A stretch of 64,000 nucleotides of DNA from Chaetorhynchus papuensis. Taxonomy: Eukaryota > Chordata > Aves > Passeriformes > Rhipiduridae. The notes under the pieces were generated by a model. It had not been told where the DNA came from. It did not search any database and saw nothing but the letters and a program-made list of their open reading frames with translations. Position 1 is the first letter of the stretch. Each line of letters opens with the position of its first letter. Of this stretch, positions 52,501-64,000 are shown piece by piece. Position numbers and translations under genes: made by a program. The stretch lies in assembly GCA_013396525.1 (NCBI GenBank), contig VWYX01000791.1, positions 299,452 through 363,451 of the forward strand, written 5' to 3'.

Positions 52501-53869
52501 TTTTTCCATCCCTTTAAATTCAACAAGAATTTGAAGGAGGAGGAGAAACAAACCCTAAAACCATCATCAACATCATCACTACCAACTCCCACTTACATCT
52601 GACTTTGATCTTGCACTGAAAGAGCTTCCTCTGGGCAGATGAGGATCACCGAGATAAGACTTTTCGTGAGCTCCTTTACAGGCAAGCTCTAAATCCTCCT
52701 CAATAACATCCTTAAAACCATTTTGGAACATTTCTATATTCGGTAAGCACAAATTCTGAAGTCACACAGCTATGAGGATATTATGCTAAAGTATATCTTT
52801 CCCTCAGTAGGCAAGCCCCATTGACCTCATTGTTCCCTATCTCCTTTTGAATCCTTCAGTCTGAGGATAGGTCTGTCAGTGCTACTGAAATATGGAGCTA
52901 TTTCTGCTCAACACAAAGTTAAATGAGACCCTTCCCTGGGTGAAAGAAAATATGCTTCACATAATAAGGTTCTTGGATAAACAGAAAACCCCTGTTACAA
53001 ATCAATTAAGAAATGCCAAACACTTGGGGCTACTGAGTGTAGGGGTATATACAATTTATTTTTAAGCCTAGATTTAAAATTCTAATAATGTTAATAAAAT
53101 AATTTTGTTTCTTCTGCAAAATAAGAATATATGACTAAAAACAAAGGATAGACCTGAAGGCATTATCCTATTTCAGATGTCTGACAATCCTAAATAATTG
53201 TGTCCCTTGCAATATTATTAAGTGTGCCAGTAAAACGCAAAAAAATTAAAAACGCAAAAAAAATAAAATCAGTGAAAGTGGGAGACACTACAGATTGCTA
53301 ATGTTTGGGATTAAAGGAGTCCTGCTGTAATAAATGCATCCCCATATTCAATGAGTAACAAGCACAACAGAGTTAAAACTGCCCTACATTGATTCTATCC
53401 TGAAGGTAAACCAACTACATTGCAATGCTATAAATGCCTGCCTAGAGACAATTGCTGTCTGGAAGCCAAAGCCACTGCATTCTTGGGACTAGAATTCAGT
53501 TTAGCTTGAAGAGACAAAGGCTGAATACAAATTTTACACTGCTGGAGATCAGTACCGAGTAGAGACAGCCATGTACACTTTCGTTAATACATAAAGAGGA
53601 GGGAGGAACTGTGAAGGCTTGTACAAAACCTCACATCTCTTACAGGATATAAAACATAAAAAGAAAAAAAAATCCATAAGCCACCACATGATATTTGTCA
53701 GTTGAAAATAAAAATCCTGGACTTGTTTTGATATTTGCCTAGAAACAGGTCTAGGCGACCTAAAAAAATGTGTGTACTCCATATCTTCCCTATGCCAACT
53801 TGCCCCAGATTATCACTGTCTTGTCTCTTCAAAACCCAGCAACCCGGGAAATGAACTTCTGTGCATTAC

Positions 53870-54549
53870 CTGGGATTCATGGAGGGGAGGTGCACTGTGT
53901 CCCTTTAAGAAGGGAATGGACACTAGGCTGTGTCCACTTTCTGAGTTGCAACCCAGAAAGCTGCATCTCGCATTCCAAAATTACTTTGGGGCAGATTTCA
54001 CAATACCTTCACTGCCTGCTGGGAGAACCCATTCCACAAGTTTTTCCAGCTTCTGCCTGCAGCCACAGAACCATGCCAGAAAAGTCAGACCCTCTGTCCA
54101 CGAGTTCCAGCCGCCGCCCCAGTTCCAGCTGCCTGCCATTCTTACCAAGGAAGGGTTGGACCTGCAACTTGCTGGGAAGTCTCTTCCAGCAATATCAGAA
54201 GCATTGGAGACTTTTGCAGTTTTTTCCCCGGTTTTGTTTTGTCCCTAGCCCCCAAAGGTTGTTGTTTGCAGGAGGAGAGAGTAATGTAACTCCAGAGGCT
54301 CAGTTGCTGTGCTGTTTTTCCTTTCTCTCTCTCCACCACATGGTCCAGAGAAGGGGCGTCTCTGCCATATTGTGTTTGTCTTCTGATCCACACAGTCTGC
54401 TATGGTGGCTGCCATGTTGGGAGGAGGCAGCTTCTCTGCCATGTTGGGAGGAGGCAGCTTCTCTGCCATCTTGTTTTCTTTGCTCCCAGGGTGACCACAG
54501 GACTCTTTGGGATCTAACTGTGATTTTAAACAGAAATCAGACCCATGTC
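53870..54549. repeat. GC-raised unclassified block, probable transposon-derived
   Basis: This block is about half G+C, in surroundings that are much more AT-rich. It holds a CCCTTTAAGAAGGG near-palindrome at about 53900, a pyrimidine-rich stretch with SSSRRPSSS-type coding potential near 54100-54130, and several GCCATNTTG motifs near 54364, 54411, 54438 and 54465. It adjoins an antisense CR1 fragment. Together with that fragment it forms the longest open frame free of gap bases (53770-54657, +, 295 codons), which has no domain I recognise and ends in antisense transposon sequence, so it is not annotated as a gene. LTR or other repeat origin is inferred from composition and context only. Confidence 0.4.
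54411..54464. repeat. Perfect 27-bp tandem duplication
   Basis: Two identical 27-bp copies beginning GCCATGTTGGGAGGAGGCAG (54411-54437 and 54438-54464), followed by the start of a third (GCCATCTTG). Identity of the copies suggests a recent duplication. It keeps the reading frame, giving a repeated LPCWEEAAS on the + strand. Confidence 0.95.
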
Positions 54550-54746
54550 TGTAGGAGTTTTCTTGTGGCTCAGATAGTATATTATCACATCATATCGTAT
54601 CAATGGTCCTTCTCTGCAGAACTGCTCCCCAGTAGGTCAGTACCCAGCCTGTGCTGATACTTGGGGTTATTCCTCCCCAGGTGCAGGACCCTGCACTTGC
54701 CTTTGTTGAACTCCCTTAGGTTTCTCTCTGCCCAAATCTCCAGCTG
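54550..54746 (-). mobile_element. CR1 LINE reverse-transcriptase fragment
   Basis: Minus-strand translation from 54740 gives WAERNLREFNKGKCRVLHLG, then RNNPKYQHRLGTDLLGSS and AEKDH, then a stop. This is the well-known segment of the CR1 polymerase near its C-terminus, with the FNKGKCRVLHLG core intact. Beyond the stop, DNA-level resemblance continues weakly to about 54550 (TGAGCCA at the expected distance). The copy lacks both the upstream polymerase and the CR1 3' end, so it is an internal fragment. It is an old, dead copy. Confidence 0.92.
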
Positions 54747-57700
54747 AAATATATCAGTGCAAATTTCTGTATCTGTATCAACATTCTTATTCTCAATTCA
54801 GCAGATCTTAAATTGAGCTAATTTGATACGATGATAGAAATGCTTCCAGATGGAATTGCCCACAAAACAGCTTTAAGACTGTATCTGCATCAGCAGAGTA
54901 GCACCAGTCCATTTCCAGAGGAGAAAAACAATAACATTTTTTAAACAAATCTGGTCCATTGAATTTCTCAAGAATGAGACTTTAATCTTAATCTTGTCAA
55001 GCCTGCTGAGGGGCTCTGTAGGGCTTTCCTTCACTGCTGTAGACTTCTGGAAAGACAGTCTAGTTCCTGTTTTCTTAATAAGAAAAAAACCCCAGTGGAT
55101 ACCATGTTTTCTACATGCACTTTACTCTTCATTTATCATTCCAGAAGATAATTGTATCGTTGTCTTGTTTTTGGAATGGGAATTAAAACAAATATCAGAT
55201 GTTTATATTAGAAGAGTATATTTTTAAAAAGTTAGATATGAATTACTAGTGATACCTCAGCAAAGTAGTATTACAAAAATAATAAGCTATGTTATGGTAC
55301 ATTAAGTTACAGTATTATTTAAATAAATCAAATATATTTTTCATCGGACATGTGGCATGTATATTGTTGAAAAACTATAAGAAACAGTTCTTCACCTGGG
55401 GAGCTATTCAGCAAATCAGAAAGTTTCAGCTACATTCAGTTTTAGATAATATATGTGCATGCCTGCTGACAGGAACTAAATCACAAATAGTTCATCCAAG
55501 GTAGACGGTTTTTCTGTAAATTGCCTGTATTTTCTAAAATTCCCCATTAGTTTCCATTGTTTTGGTAAACCACTTAGGACACAAGTCTGCAAATAGAAAG
55601 TCAAACATAACGTTTTAAATAATGCAGTGTCTGCATTACATGCAGACTTAAACAGCATTAATGCCACCAATCTCTTGTTTGAATTTTGAAAGCAATTTGT
55701 ATCAATAAAAATTGAAGTGAGAGAGCAATTAACCAGCTTAGCAGTGGGTTCTGTCAGAAGGAATAATACTGCAACAATAATCTCTTCAAGATAAGGTTTA
55801 AATATTAAAAACATTAGCCACCCTAATGACTATGTATTTCCTCGTTAGTACAGTATGAAGGTAGCTGCCAAATTCCAAAGATAGAAGCTCCACATGGGTT
55901 TTGGCAGGTGAATCTTGACGGAATGTCACATTTAATGCTAATCAATAAATATTTGCTTTCAAATTTAACCATTAAGGACCATTTAAAATCTCAAGAACTT
56001 AGAAATTAACATTACTAGAGGTCTCAGTTAATGAGACCAAAAAGAGTTCTGCAATAAACATTGCCAATACAGAAGAAGAAAGTCTTCAAATATTTAAATT
56101 ATTTTCAGGTTCTGAAATCCCAAACAGTAGAGGAAGTAGAGATCAGAGTATTTTACTGATCTGAAAAAAAATCTGACATAATAAAAAAATGATCTTCTGA
56201 CTTAGGGTCGAAAGTAAATTCATGTCCCTGGCAGCTTTCCCTTATGATTTTGGTGATCTTTGGAACAGATCTGAATGAGGCTAAATACTTCTTTTTCTAA
56301 CATAATCTATGGAGACCATCACAACACAAAGCTAACTGGACACAGAGGACATTATGTGATTGTAAATGATGAATATACGCCTGTTAAAAAAAACAAACAA
56401 ACAAACAAAAACTTAAATGAAAGTCTGCAGCAATCTTCCTAGAACAGCTCTAAGCAGTTTTGCTTCAGGAAAAGAAGGCACCAGCATATGCTGTAAAAAT
56501 AGGAAAGAACAAAAAATAGGGAGGCAGAAAATAAAAAGAAGAGGCACATGTTTCTGTGAATGTATTTTGGTGAAAGAGGTGGCACTGCACAGTATGTATT
56601 GGTAGATTAGGTTATTAGAAGCATATGAAATATTTAGAAGCAATGAATTTAAATGTTATTTCTATATTAGGGCAAATTAAATGTTGAATTTTTGAGACAG
56701 TTTAATGAAGTTGTATCTAGTTCTTTGTCATATTCATTTTTCAGAATACTTTTTTCTCATCTCCTTGCAGTCTAGATGTTATGCTGAATGAGCACTGTCC
56801 TGACCAAAGAAATTAGCTATAAAATTTAGCTATGAATCACAGGTATCAATTACTACTGTGCTTAAACCCAGCAGCTAGCTCTATTTTATCATACTGCAAA
56901 AAATCCTACAGTGCCAGGAATGGCATATGTTTAGTATCCTCATCATGAACTATTAACAAGATTATTCACATCATCTAATATATTATGTGAGGTCCCTAAC
57001 TTAATCAAAATACCCACACAGTCTTCCAAGATTAATTCTCTCATTATTGCAGAAATAATCCAGCTTGGGTACCCTGGACAAATTTTGACTTCCAACTTGG
57101 GAGAGCCAAAACAACAAATTCAGCTGTTATGTGTTGGGTGGAGTGACTCCCAGCCACTAGCCCAGATCTGATGCTACATTTATAAATTGAGACACCAGAG
57201 TGTGAATGAGGCATACATAGCAGCAGCTAGAAGTGAAATCCACCTTGTTGAGCCAGAACAAAGGCTTTAAGAACTTGATTCTCGTTTGAAACAAGTGTTT
57301 TATTAACAAGTAACTGATCACAGTGTTGTGCTTGTCTTCTGCATATCAAGCTGACTTCTTCTTGTTGTGTCATTAAGTATTTTAGAGTCATTGTAAAAGA
57401 GATTTTGCATTTGTGCAAAATCAATTCCTTATTACTAAGCAGTGCCTTTTGCAGGCTTACTGGTGAGTGTAAACATCCTTTTACTCTAGGGAAAGATGCT
57501 AAATTACTTTTCAATTAGAAGCTATGACTTACTCCTTAAACCAATGTCAGGCAAGAGCTCAGAGATCCTGTGCCAGAATTCTTCCTCTCATTTTGCTTGA
57601 TAAATATGTCTCAATCCTTGTTGAAAATGGCTGACTGAAGAGTCCTTCTACAATTCTAATGAGGACTATTGTATGATTATATTGATAGTGCAAGTGCTGT

Positions 57701-58778
57701 CTTGCTTATTAAAGGCTCATCCTGAAAAGCCCAAGGCAGTCTGCACCATAGTGGATGTCAACAGAAGCTAAGAGAGATGTACCTTGGAGCAGAAGTTATA
57801 GAAATGAACCTCAAACAAAGTCCAAGGTTGGTATTGCATTTGAAAGCATGAGTAACTTCAATCAGTGAAGAAAGTTTGCAGGATTATGCAAATAGGGACA
57901 TGGGATGAAATACCTGGAGTAGCTGATGTATAGTCAATGTGATGTTATTAAGTCACTCTTTCATTGTTCAAAGAAAAGTGCATGTGCTGAAAAAGCTTCC
58001 TGAGCTGGTTTCCAGAACATACTTTTCTCCATTTCACTACTTTCACAAGTGAAGGCTATAGCATACAACAAAACACACTTTTACAAAGTATATGTTGCTT
58101 CTCCAGAAGGGATGGAAGTGTCATACATTGCATAAGATTGAAGTAAAATAGTATCTATATACAGCTTCACATTTTCAGAAATTAAATTGTTTAACAAATT
58201 CTTCAGTAAATATGTATTGTCTCTGAGGTGTTTGAAATGATATCAAAACTTGTCTCATTGGGGAAGAAGTGTCAAGAGTTCTGAAAAAGAAAACCACAAC
58301 AGAAAACCAACATTTTTTAAGAAGAACAATGGGAGACTCTACACTCTACAGCCCTAAGCCATGCTGCATCATATTTTTTTGAACTTCATATTTTCCCCTG
58401 TTTCCGTATGCCTTTCATTTTATGTCCCTTACATGTGGTTTTGAATAATTCAAAATATCATGCCCAGACTATGAGCAAACTTTTCCAATGCCAAGAGGGA
58501 AAGGAATATTCTCTGGTTTCAGCTGAATTCAAAACAAGCAAAAACGCACACTAAAAATCTATCTTGATTTTTCAAAAAAAAATCAACTAAAAAAAAGGAG
58601 AAAAGGAAGATTAATTTGGATCCATAAATGAAGATGCCTGAGCTCTTAAAAAGATTCCTCAAGTTTACTAAGACCTGGATTCACAGACGAGTCATGTCAG
58701 GTTTGATTTTTAAAACAAACTATCAAATATATGGTTCTATAAAACACAGCAATTTTTTCAAAGCAATTTTGCCTTAGC
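54747..58778. other. AT-rich non-coding DNA, no gene seen
   Basis: No gene or RNA is recognised. A minus-strand frame at 57227-57514 (95 codons) is continuous but matches no known family. An AAAC tract is listed separately. Confidence 0.65.
56386..56411. repeat. (AAAC)n short tandem repeat
   Basis: About five AAAC units preceded by an A run. Confidence 0.9.
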
Positions 58779-59164
58779 TTTGGGGTTGTTCAGCCTGAAG
58801 AAGAGAAGGCTCAAGGGAAACCTTATGACAAAATTCCAATACCTAAAGAGAGCCTAAAAGAAAGCTGGAGAGGGGCTTTTCACAAGGACATCTAGCAATA
58901 GGACAAGTTGAAATGGCTTTAGACCATAAGACAATAGGTTTGTATTACATATTAGGAAGAAATTCTTCACTGTGAGGGGAGTGGGACACAGTAATAGGCT
59001 TCTCAGAGAAGCTGTGGATGCGCCATCCCTGGTAGCATTCAACGACAGGTTAGATGGGGGTTTGAGCAACCTGCTCTAGTGGAAATTGTCCCTGCCCATG
59101 GCTGGGGGCTTGAAGCTAGGCAATCCTTGTGGCACCTTCCAACCCAAATCATTCTATGATCCTG
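58779..59164 (+). mobile_element. CR1 LINE 3' end
   Basis: The fragment starts at TTGGGGTTGTTCAGCCTGAA, a CR1 polymerase-tail landmark, and runs through AGCTGGAGAGGGGCTTTTCA, AGGAAGAAATTCTTCACTGT, GCTGTGGATGCGCC, CTGCTCTAGTGGAAATTGTC and CACCTTCCAACCCAAATC to the terminal ATTCTATGATC. The order and distances equal those of the copy at 32.9-33.4 kb, but it begins further 3' and is more diverged. No intact coding sequence. Confidence 0.96.
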
Positions 59165-62046
59165 TGAAGTGAAAGTGAAGAAAAGGATTAATACATTTCT
59201 GAATGGCACTGTTTCTAGAACACAAACAAAATTTCCAATGACTCAAGACATTTACATCTAATATATTCCCCACTGCATAAGTCAAAATAACAGAATTATA
59301 GAACCACGTACATATAAGTGACAATTTGCAAAATAAGATTATATCTTACTTTCAGAAGATGCACTACACAAATTCAAAGGTGTGTCAACACACGCACATT
59401 CAAGAAAAAGACAGAAACACGTTGCTTCATTTTAACATATTGTCTTTTTGCGAATGTTATTAGTAGTGAAGACTCAACTGCTGGTGATGATGCTGGAACA
59501 CAGAATCTACATATGTCATAATATATTGGACAAGGGTGCTAATAGTTAATCAGATGGAGATTCACTAATAAATTAGTTTATGCTGTCGCTTATTGCATAT
59601 GATTAAAGTGATTATAGTTTCACTTCTTAAAGATAAATACAAATAAGCTGCATGAACATTGTATATTGCTACAAGGCCTCAGTAAAACTGTTTCTACTGT
59701 TCTTAGGTTTCCACTACCCAATAAATTCAAGTTCAGTATTGTTCTGCAGCTATTGTAAGAGATTATTACATCTTCTGTTCAATTATCGACACCTTTATTG
59801 CTTTGCTCACTAAACCAATTTGTCCTGCACATACTACTTTGGAGTCAGATCCCCAGAAAACATTCCTGCATTAATAGGACTATTGCAGTCTACAAACCTA
59901 CAAAAGATTCTGCCTTTCCTATATAAATGAATATATAGGAAATGAATATACCCTCTCTCCACCATAATAGTCACAGATATTCCTTACCAGACCTATAGTT
60001 GCCTTCCATTTAAAGTGAAAAAGGATGAAAGTGACCAATTTTAAATACCTATCCTACACTGACAGCCTTTAGAGCAAATTCTTCAAAAAGCTTTAAGTGG
60101 CTATTCAATAAACTCTTCTGTAAGAAAAAAAAATCCTTTAATGGATTTCCTTCCCCCTCCTCTACTGTAATTCCAGTGGAAGTGAGATGTGAGTAGAGTT
60201 TACTCACACCTTTTCTTTCATTAAAATACAATGTTGCATTTTCTACAGAATAAACGTGTTCTTGGTCTCTCTTCATTTCATGTACATGCCAGCCTTTATT
60301 AAAAGTTTTTAAAAAAACAACCCCAAATATGCAAAACTGCATCGTGTTTCCTACTGAAGCAGCCTACTGAAGTAAGCCACTTCTCATCAGAAAGATGTAA
60401 GTTCAGCTAGAAATAGTTAAAGATAGATATTTGTTAGCTGGGTGAGTTACCAATTGAGTGCCTCAATTTTGTGTTAAAATTTACTTCTGCAGAACCGCTA
60501 AGATCAGCCATGGAAAAAGCAAAGCCCAAGTACCTTTGGACTTTCTAGGACCATAAACATATCTGAAAACACCATGGATTTTCTTTTATTGTGCCTTAAC
60601 TTTGAAGAATGCCTTCTTTTTGAAGGCATTATGTGTAGAACTCAGGAGAGGAAGTTGGAGTGGGGCAGTTTTTAGTGCTTTTTTTCACTGCATCAAGGAA
60701 CTGCTACTCACTCTTTCCTATGGACTCCTTCCTTTTGTTCAACACAAACTGATTTTTCCTCACAAGCTGATTTTTAATAGCTCATTAGCTATTTCAAGAA
60801 TGAAGGCAATCAGCCAATCATTCAGAGTATTTAATCTCTCCAACAAGCTGTACTGTACTACCAGAGGCTTTTTATGTATGAGCGCTTCATAAATCAAACT
60901 TCCTGGATATGAAAGCTGTCAGTAAGAACTGTATTTGCATCACAACTGTGACAGAGCACTGCTATATTATATAACTTAAAATATATCTTTAAAAATTCAT
61001 AAAATATAAAGCTTCTTGGTAACCAAATTTACCGTTTTATATTTCTAATTACTTCTGAGACATTGTATTACAGGCAAAGATTTCCCACCCCCTCTGTCTT
61101 CTTTACCTTTTTAAAGCCTTCACAATGGAATAGTGTGTTTGCATCTTGCTGCAATTTTTGCTGGAATTTACCAATTATTTTTAGCTTACCCATCCCATTG
61201 GGGTAATCCAACCATCAGATTAACCATAATAATTGATAAGGATTTATACCAGAAATTCTCTTGAATACTCTCTTCTTTTTATATCCTCTGATTCCCAGTT
61301 GACTACTGTAGATGATGTTAAGTACCAGTAGTTCACTTACTGAAACTCAATGTACACTTGGGGATCTGTGCCCCTAATACTTCCAGTACTTGCTTTCAGC
61401 CCCAGTGGAAATTAAGTGTTCTTTGTCTGTTTCTCAAACTTTCCCCATTGGTAAGTGTTCCTTCCTATCTGTTCTTGTCTGTTTCTTGTCTGTTATATTG
61501 ATAAATATTCATCTCAAAACTCTGCGTTAGCACTGACTTTATATTAAAAATTTTAAATCTCTCTTTTGTTATTTTAAGAAATACTTGGACTTTAAAATAC
61601 TGTTGCATTTAGTAAATACTTTGGACACCTTACCTAATAATTGCATAATTATTTTTTGAGATCTGCAAAGGGTAGCAACATGCAAAAAAATACTGAAGCA
61701 TCCCATTCTCTTCTTTCATCCTCCCCCCTCTCCAGTTTATTTTATTTCCTATAATGGATGTAATCAGCAGAGATTCTATACCTCAGAAATTCTGACTGCC
61801 CTTCCACTGCTGGTACTACCAGCATATTTCCTCATTTCTCATTCTGTGGCTGTACCAAACACTACCGGAGAGAAACATAGTCGAGTTTCATTTCAGTGAG
61901 TGCCCACATTGAGCTATTCTTCTCCACGATTCTCCTTCCATATTTACACATGGCCATGATTATTAAAATCTTAGCTTTATGTTTAGTTGCTGCAAATCCA
62001 GAAACCTGGCACAGGATCCACAATATTGGCTGTGAAGTTGCATTTC
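59165..62046. other. AT-rich non-coding DNA, no gene seen
   Basis: No gene, RNA or transposon is recognised. A perfect 11-bp inverted repeat at 59915-59942 is the only structured element noted. Confidence 0.65.
59915..59942. other. Perfect inverted repeat, 11-bp stem
   Basis: TTTCCTATATA, a six-base spacer (AATGAA), then TATATAGGAAA. The stem is AT-rich, and nothing nearby indicates an RNA gene, so it may be a chance hairpin. Confidence 0.7.
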
Positions 62047-62269
62047 TAGACTTACAAAAATGAACTTTTTTACGATGAGGGTGCTAAAATACTGGAACAG
62101 GTTTCCTAGTGAGGTGACAGATGCCACATCCCTGGAAACATTCAAGGTCAGACTGAAGGGGGCTCTGAGTTACCCGACCTAGTTGAAGATGTCCCTGCTC
62201 ATTGCAGAGGGGTTGGATTAGATGACATTTTTAGGTCTTCTCCAACCCAAAATATTTTATGTTTCTATG
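62047..62269 (+). mobile_element. CR1 LINE 3' end, diverged
   Basis: Landmarks are ATACTGGAACAGGTTTCCTA, GATGCCACATCCCTGGAAAC, CCTAGTTGAAGATGTCCCTG, GGGGTTGGATTAGATGACAT and CTCCAACCCAAAATATTTTA, ending TTTCTATGA. It is the shortest and one of the most diverged plus-strand CR1 pieces and has no coding part. Confidence 0.93.
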
Positions 62270-63825
62270 AAAGTCACCTTACGTCTTCTTCTGTGAAGGT
62301 TCTTCAGACAGCTACCTTTTCCATTAAAAAGTTGTTGTACATAATTGATTATTCCTTTAAGTTTTGCCCACATTGTCCCAGCCTTTTTTCCCATCAGCAA
62401 GAAAGAGATGGTCAACATGGAATTTTTCAGTTCAACAGTCCAGTAGTTCAGCAAGAAAACTGCTGTCATCTTGTCGATGAGATTTCAGATAAGGGAGCCA
62501 GCATGTGAAAGTAGAAGTGGAAGAAAAGATGTACAGCGGTGAGCAGGAAGAAAAGTAAATATTTATATTAACACAATAATTGTTTGTATTTCTTCCTTCC
62601 CACCAACTCTATCATTAAAAAAAAAAAAATAAAAAGGAAAAAAATCTAAAACCTCCCAATCCTTTTCATTTGAAAAAGTTGCCAAGCAAAGAGCAGACCT
62701 CACTTGGTTTCATTTTGAGAAGTTGTATTAAACCCTGCCCCCCGGTTGCCTCAGGCTTAGCCATGCTGTTTCTCGAATGGCTTCTTTGAGGCACTTCACA
62801 CCCACACATGGATTCTGAGTCACTGTCTGCACACAATTCATCCATTTGCCCCAAAACACTGAACTCTTCCCCACCACTATCCCTGCCTCCACAAAAGAGA
62901 CACCAGTGGCCTGATAGTTTTCATAGTTCTGCTCTGGAATCCATCCATCTTGCTTGCTTGTGTGACACTTACTGGTTATCCAAGTCTTTCAAAAATGGCT
63001 CAGAATGGACACGTTTTTCTGGTCTTAGTATTAAGGCAGGCATTTTTACATACTTGGCTGTTTACATGGCTAGGTTTCTATCATGTCCTAGCTTTTCAAA
63101 TACTGACAAACGTATTCCATCAAAGCCTTCCTTGCCTTCCAGATCCTAGCATTAGGACAGCTAATAGGCAAGAACAGAGGAAAGACGAGAGACCAACATC
63201 ACAAGTGAGAATTGTTCCGGTTCACAACTCTGTCTAGGTGAATGGAGACACACACACACATACACTGGAGATAGAAAACTAGAAAAAAAAGAAGAAAAAG
63301 AAATCTATTGCTCTCTAAAGCAGACTTCTGTCTCTGCAAGTATGATCTAATACCAAATTTTGAATTAAAAGACATAGCACTCAGAAGAAAATATAAGCTA
63401 GTTCCATTACTACATACCCCACAAGATACATAAGTATTTACGTTTGAATAATAATGTTAATATTAAGACAACCATAGCATAATCAGTTGTGCTTCATTAC
63501 ACAATTTTACTGTAGCTGCAGCAGTATTTCTTTTTGATACAATTACAGAGACGCTTAGCACTTTGAAGCAAAAAACCAATTTTTCAGTTTATGTGCACAG
63601 CCATTTTTTAATTCCTTGTTGGCTATGCTATTGCAAATATTAAATCTCAAACCAGTCATGTACAGTAAAAGATCTGAGCAAGACAATTACAAAACCCATT
63701 TTAAACATCTGTCCATAGAAGAGTATTCAATAATTCAATTTTTTTAACAACATCTCAAGGTTAACAAGTGGGCAATTCTGCACAGTCCAAACTTCCCTAG
63801 AAACACCCTTCACACTAACATATAT
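62270..63825. other. AT-rich non-coding DNA, no gene seen
   Basis: No gene or RNA is supported. Open frames at 62666-62854 (minus) and 62808-63149 (+) overlap on opposite strands in a slightly GC-raised patch and match nothing I know. A short A-run near 62618 and a CA run near 63248-63260 are simple repeats. Confidence 0.6.
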
Positions 63826-63892
63826 TCAATCATAAAATACCCTGAGTTGGAAGGGACCCACATGGATCATTAAAGTCGAACTCCTAAGGCAA
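63826..63892 (-). mobile_element. CR1-like LINE 3' end fragment
   Basis: The + strand reads TCAATCATAAAATACCCTGA, then GTTGGAAGGGACCCACATGG and ATCATTAAAGTCGAACTCCT. This is the complement of a CR1-type 3' terminus in the CCTGAGTTGGAAGGGACCCAC subfamily common in birds. Only about 65 bp can be recognised. Confidence 0.85.
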
Positions 63893-64000
63893 TAATGCTT
63901 ATGAAAGTGAATTTATTAGTAGTATCACAAATACTTTCATACTCATTTGGTCTTGCAATAAAGCAATATGACAATTCTCAGAGATATTCTGACTCCCCTA
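63893..64000. other. Unannotated end of window
   Basis: Nothing is recognised in the last 108 bases. Confidence 0.6.

Larger units (their letters stand above)
46321..53869. other. AT-rich non-coding DNA, no gene seen
   Basis: No gene, RNA or transposon is recognised. The open frame at 48094-48486 is open because of the TCCA microsatellite. Other frames are under 100 codons and random-looking. Confidence 0.65.

Noticed and set aside
62666..63149. Possible exon near MDELCADSDSES on the minus strand
   Set aside because: A short acidic stretch only; an overlapping frame is open on the other strand and no family is recognised.
1..64000. CRISPR arrays, operons, bacterial promoters, tRNA or rRNA genes
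   Set aside because: No regularly spaced direct repeats with unique spacers, no tightly packed gene rows, and no tRNA or rRNA signature; the repeat content is avian.

Overview
The window looks like nuclear DNA of a bird, most likely a neoavian. Two things support this. Six fragments of the avian CR1 LINE are present on both strands, several ending in the diagnostic CR1 3' end (ATTCTATGATTCT-like). There are also retroviral LTRs whose ends read TGTCGTGG in + strand or complement, a pattern typical of bird endogenous retroviruses. Base composition is AT-rich, repeat density is low, and there are no Alu-like or tRNA-derived SINEs. I cannot name the species or chromosome.

I found no protein-coding gene that I can support, no tRNA, rRNA or recognisable snRNA, and no CRISPR or prokaryotic feature. 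Almost all open frames are short, lack codon structure or splice context, and match nothing I recognise; the longest ones owe their length to gap bases, simple repeats or transposon DNA. The window is best read as intergenic sequence or part of a very long intron.

Layout: 1-9.85 kb is featureless AT-rich DNA with T/A homopolymers. 9.86-10.19 kb is a compound ATT/ATC/GTT microsatellite built from a duplicated unit of about 192 bp. 10.2-22.3 kb is featureless apart from short simple repeats and one weak exon-like frame. 22.32-23.43 kb is a minus-strand LTR with an imperfect 5-bp target duplication and a 460-base assembly gap inside it. 24.84-25.1 kb is a truncated LTR of another well-known avian family. 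31.25-31.66 kb holds the most informative gene-like remnant, a decayed array of C2H2 zinc fingers on the minus strand. 32.9-33.4 kb is a good CR1 copy. A second assembly gap lies at 34.72-34.79 kb, followed by two weak coiled-coil-like frames. 37.8 kb is a minus-strand CR1. 46.1-46.3 kb is a short LTR-like promoter block. 53.87-54.75 kb is a GC-raised block with a 27-bp tandem duplication, an unclassified repeat and an antisense CR1 reverse-transcriptase piece. CR1 fragments at 58.8, 62.1 and 63.8 kb complete the window.

The functional picture is therefore a repeat graveyard rather than a gene system. I did not find a convincing undescribed biological system. The best leads are the zinc-finger relic, the gap-containing LTR, the unclassified block at 54 kb, the 46.1-kb LTR candidate and the structured microsatellite at 10 kb.
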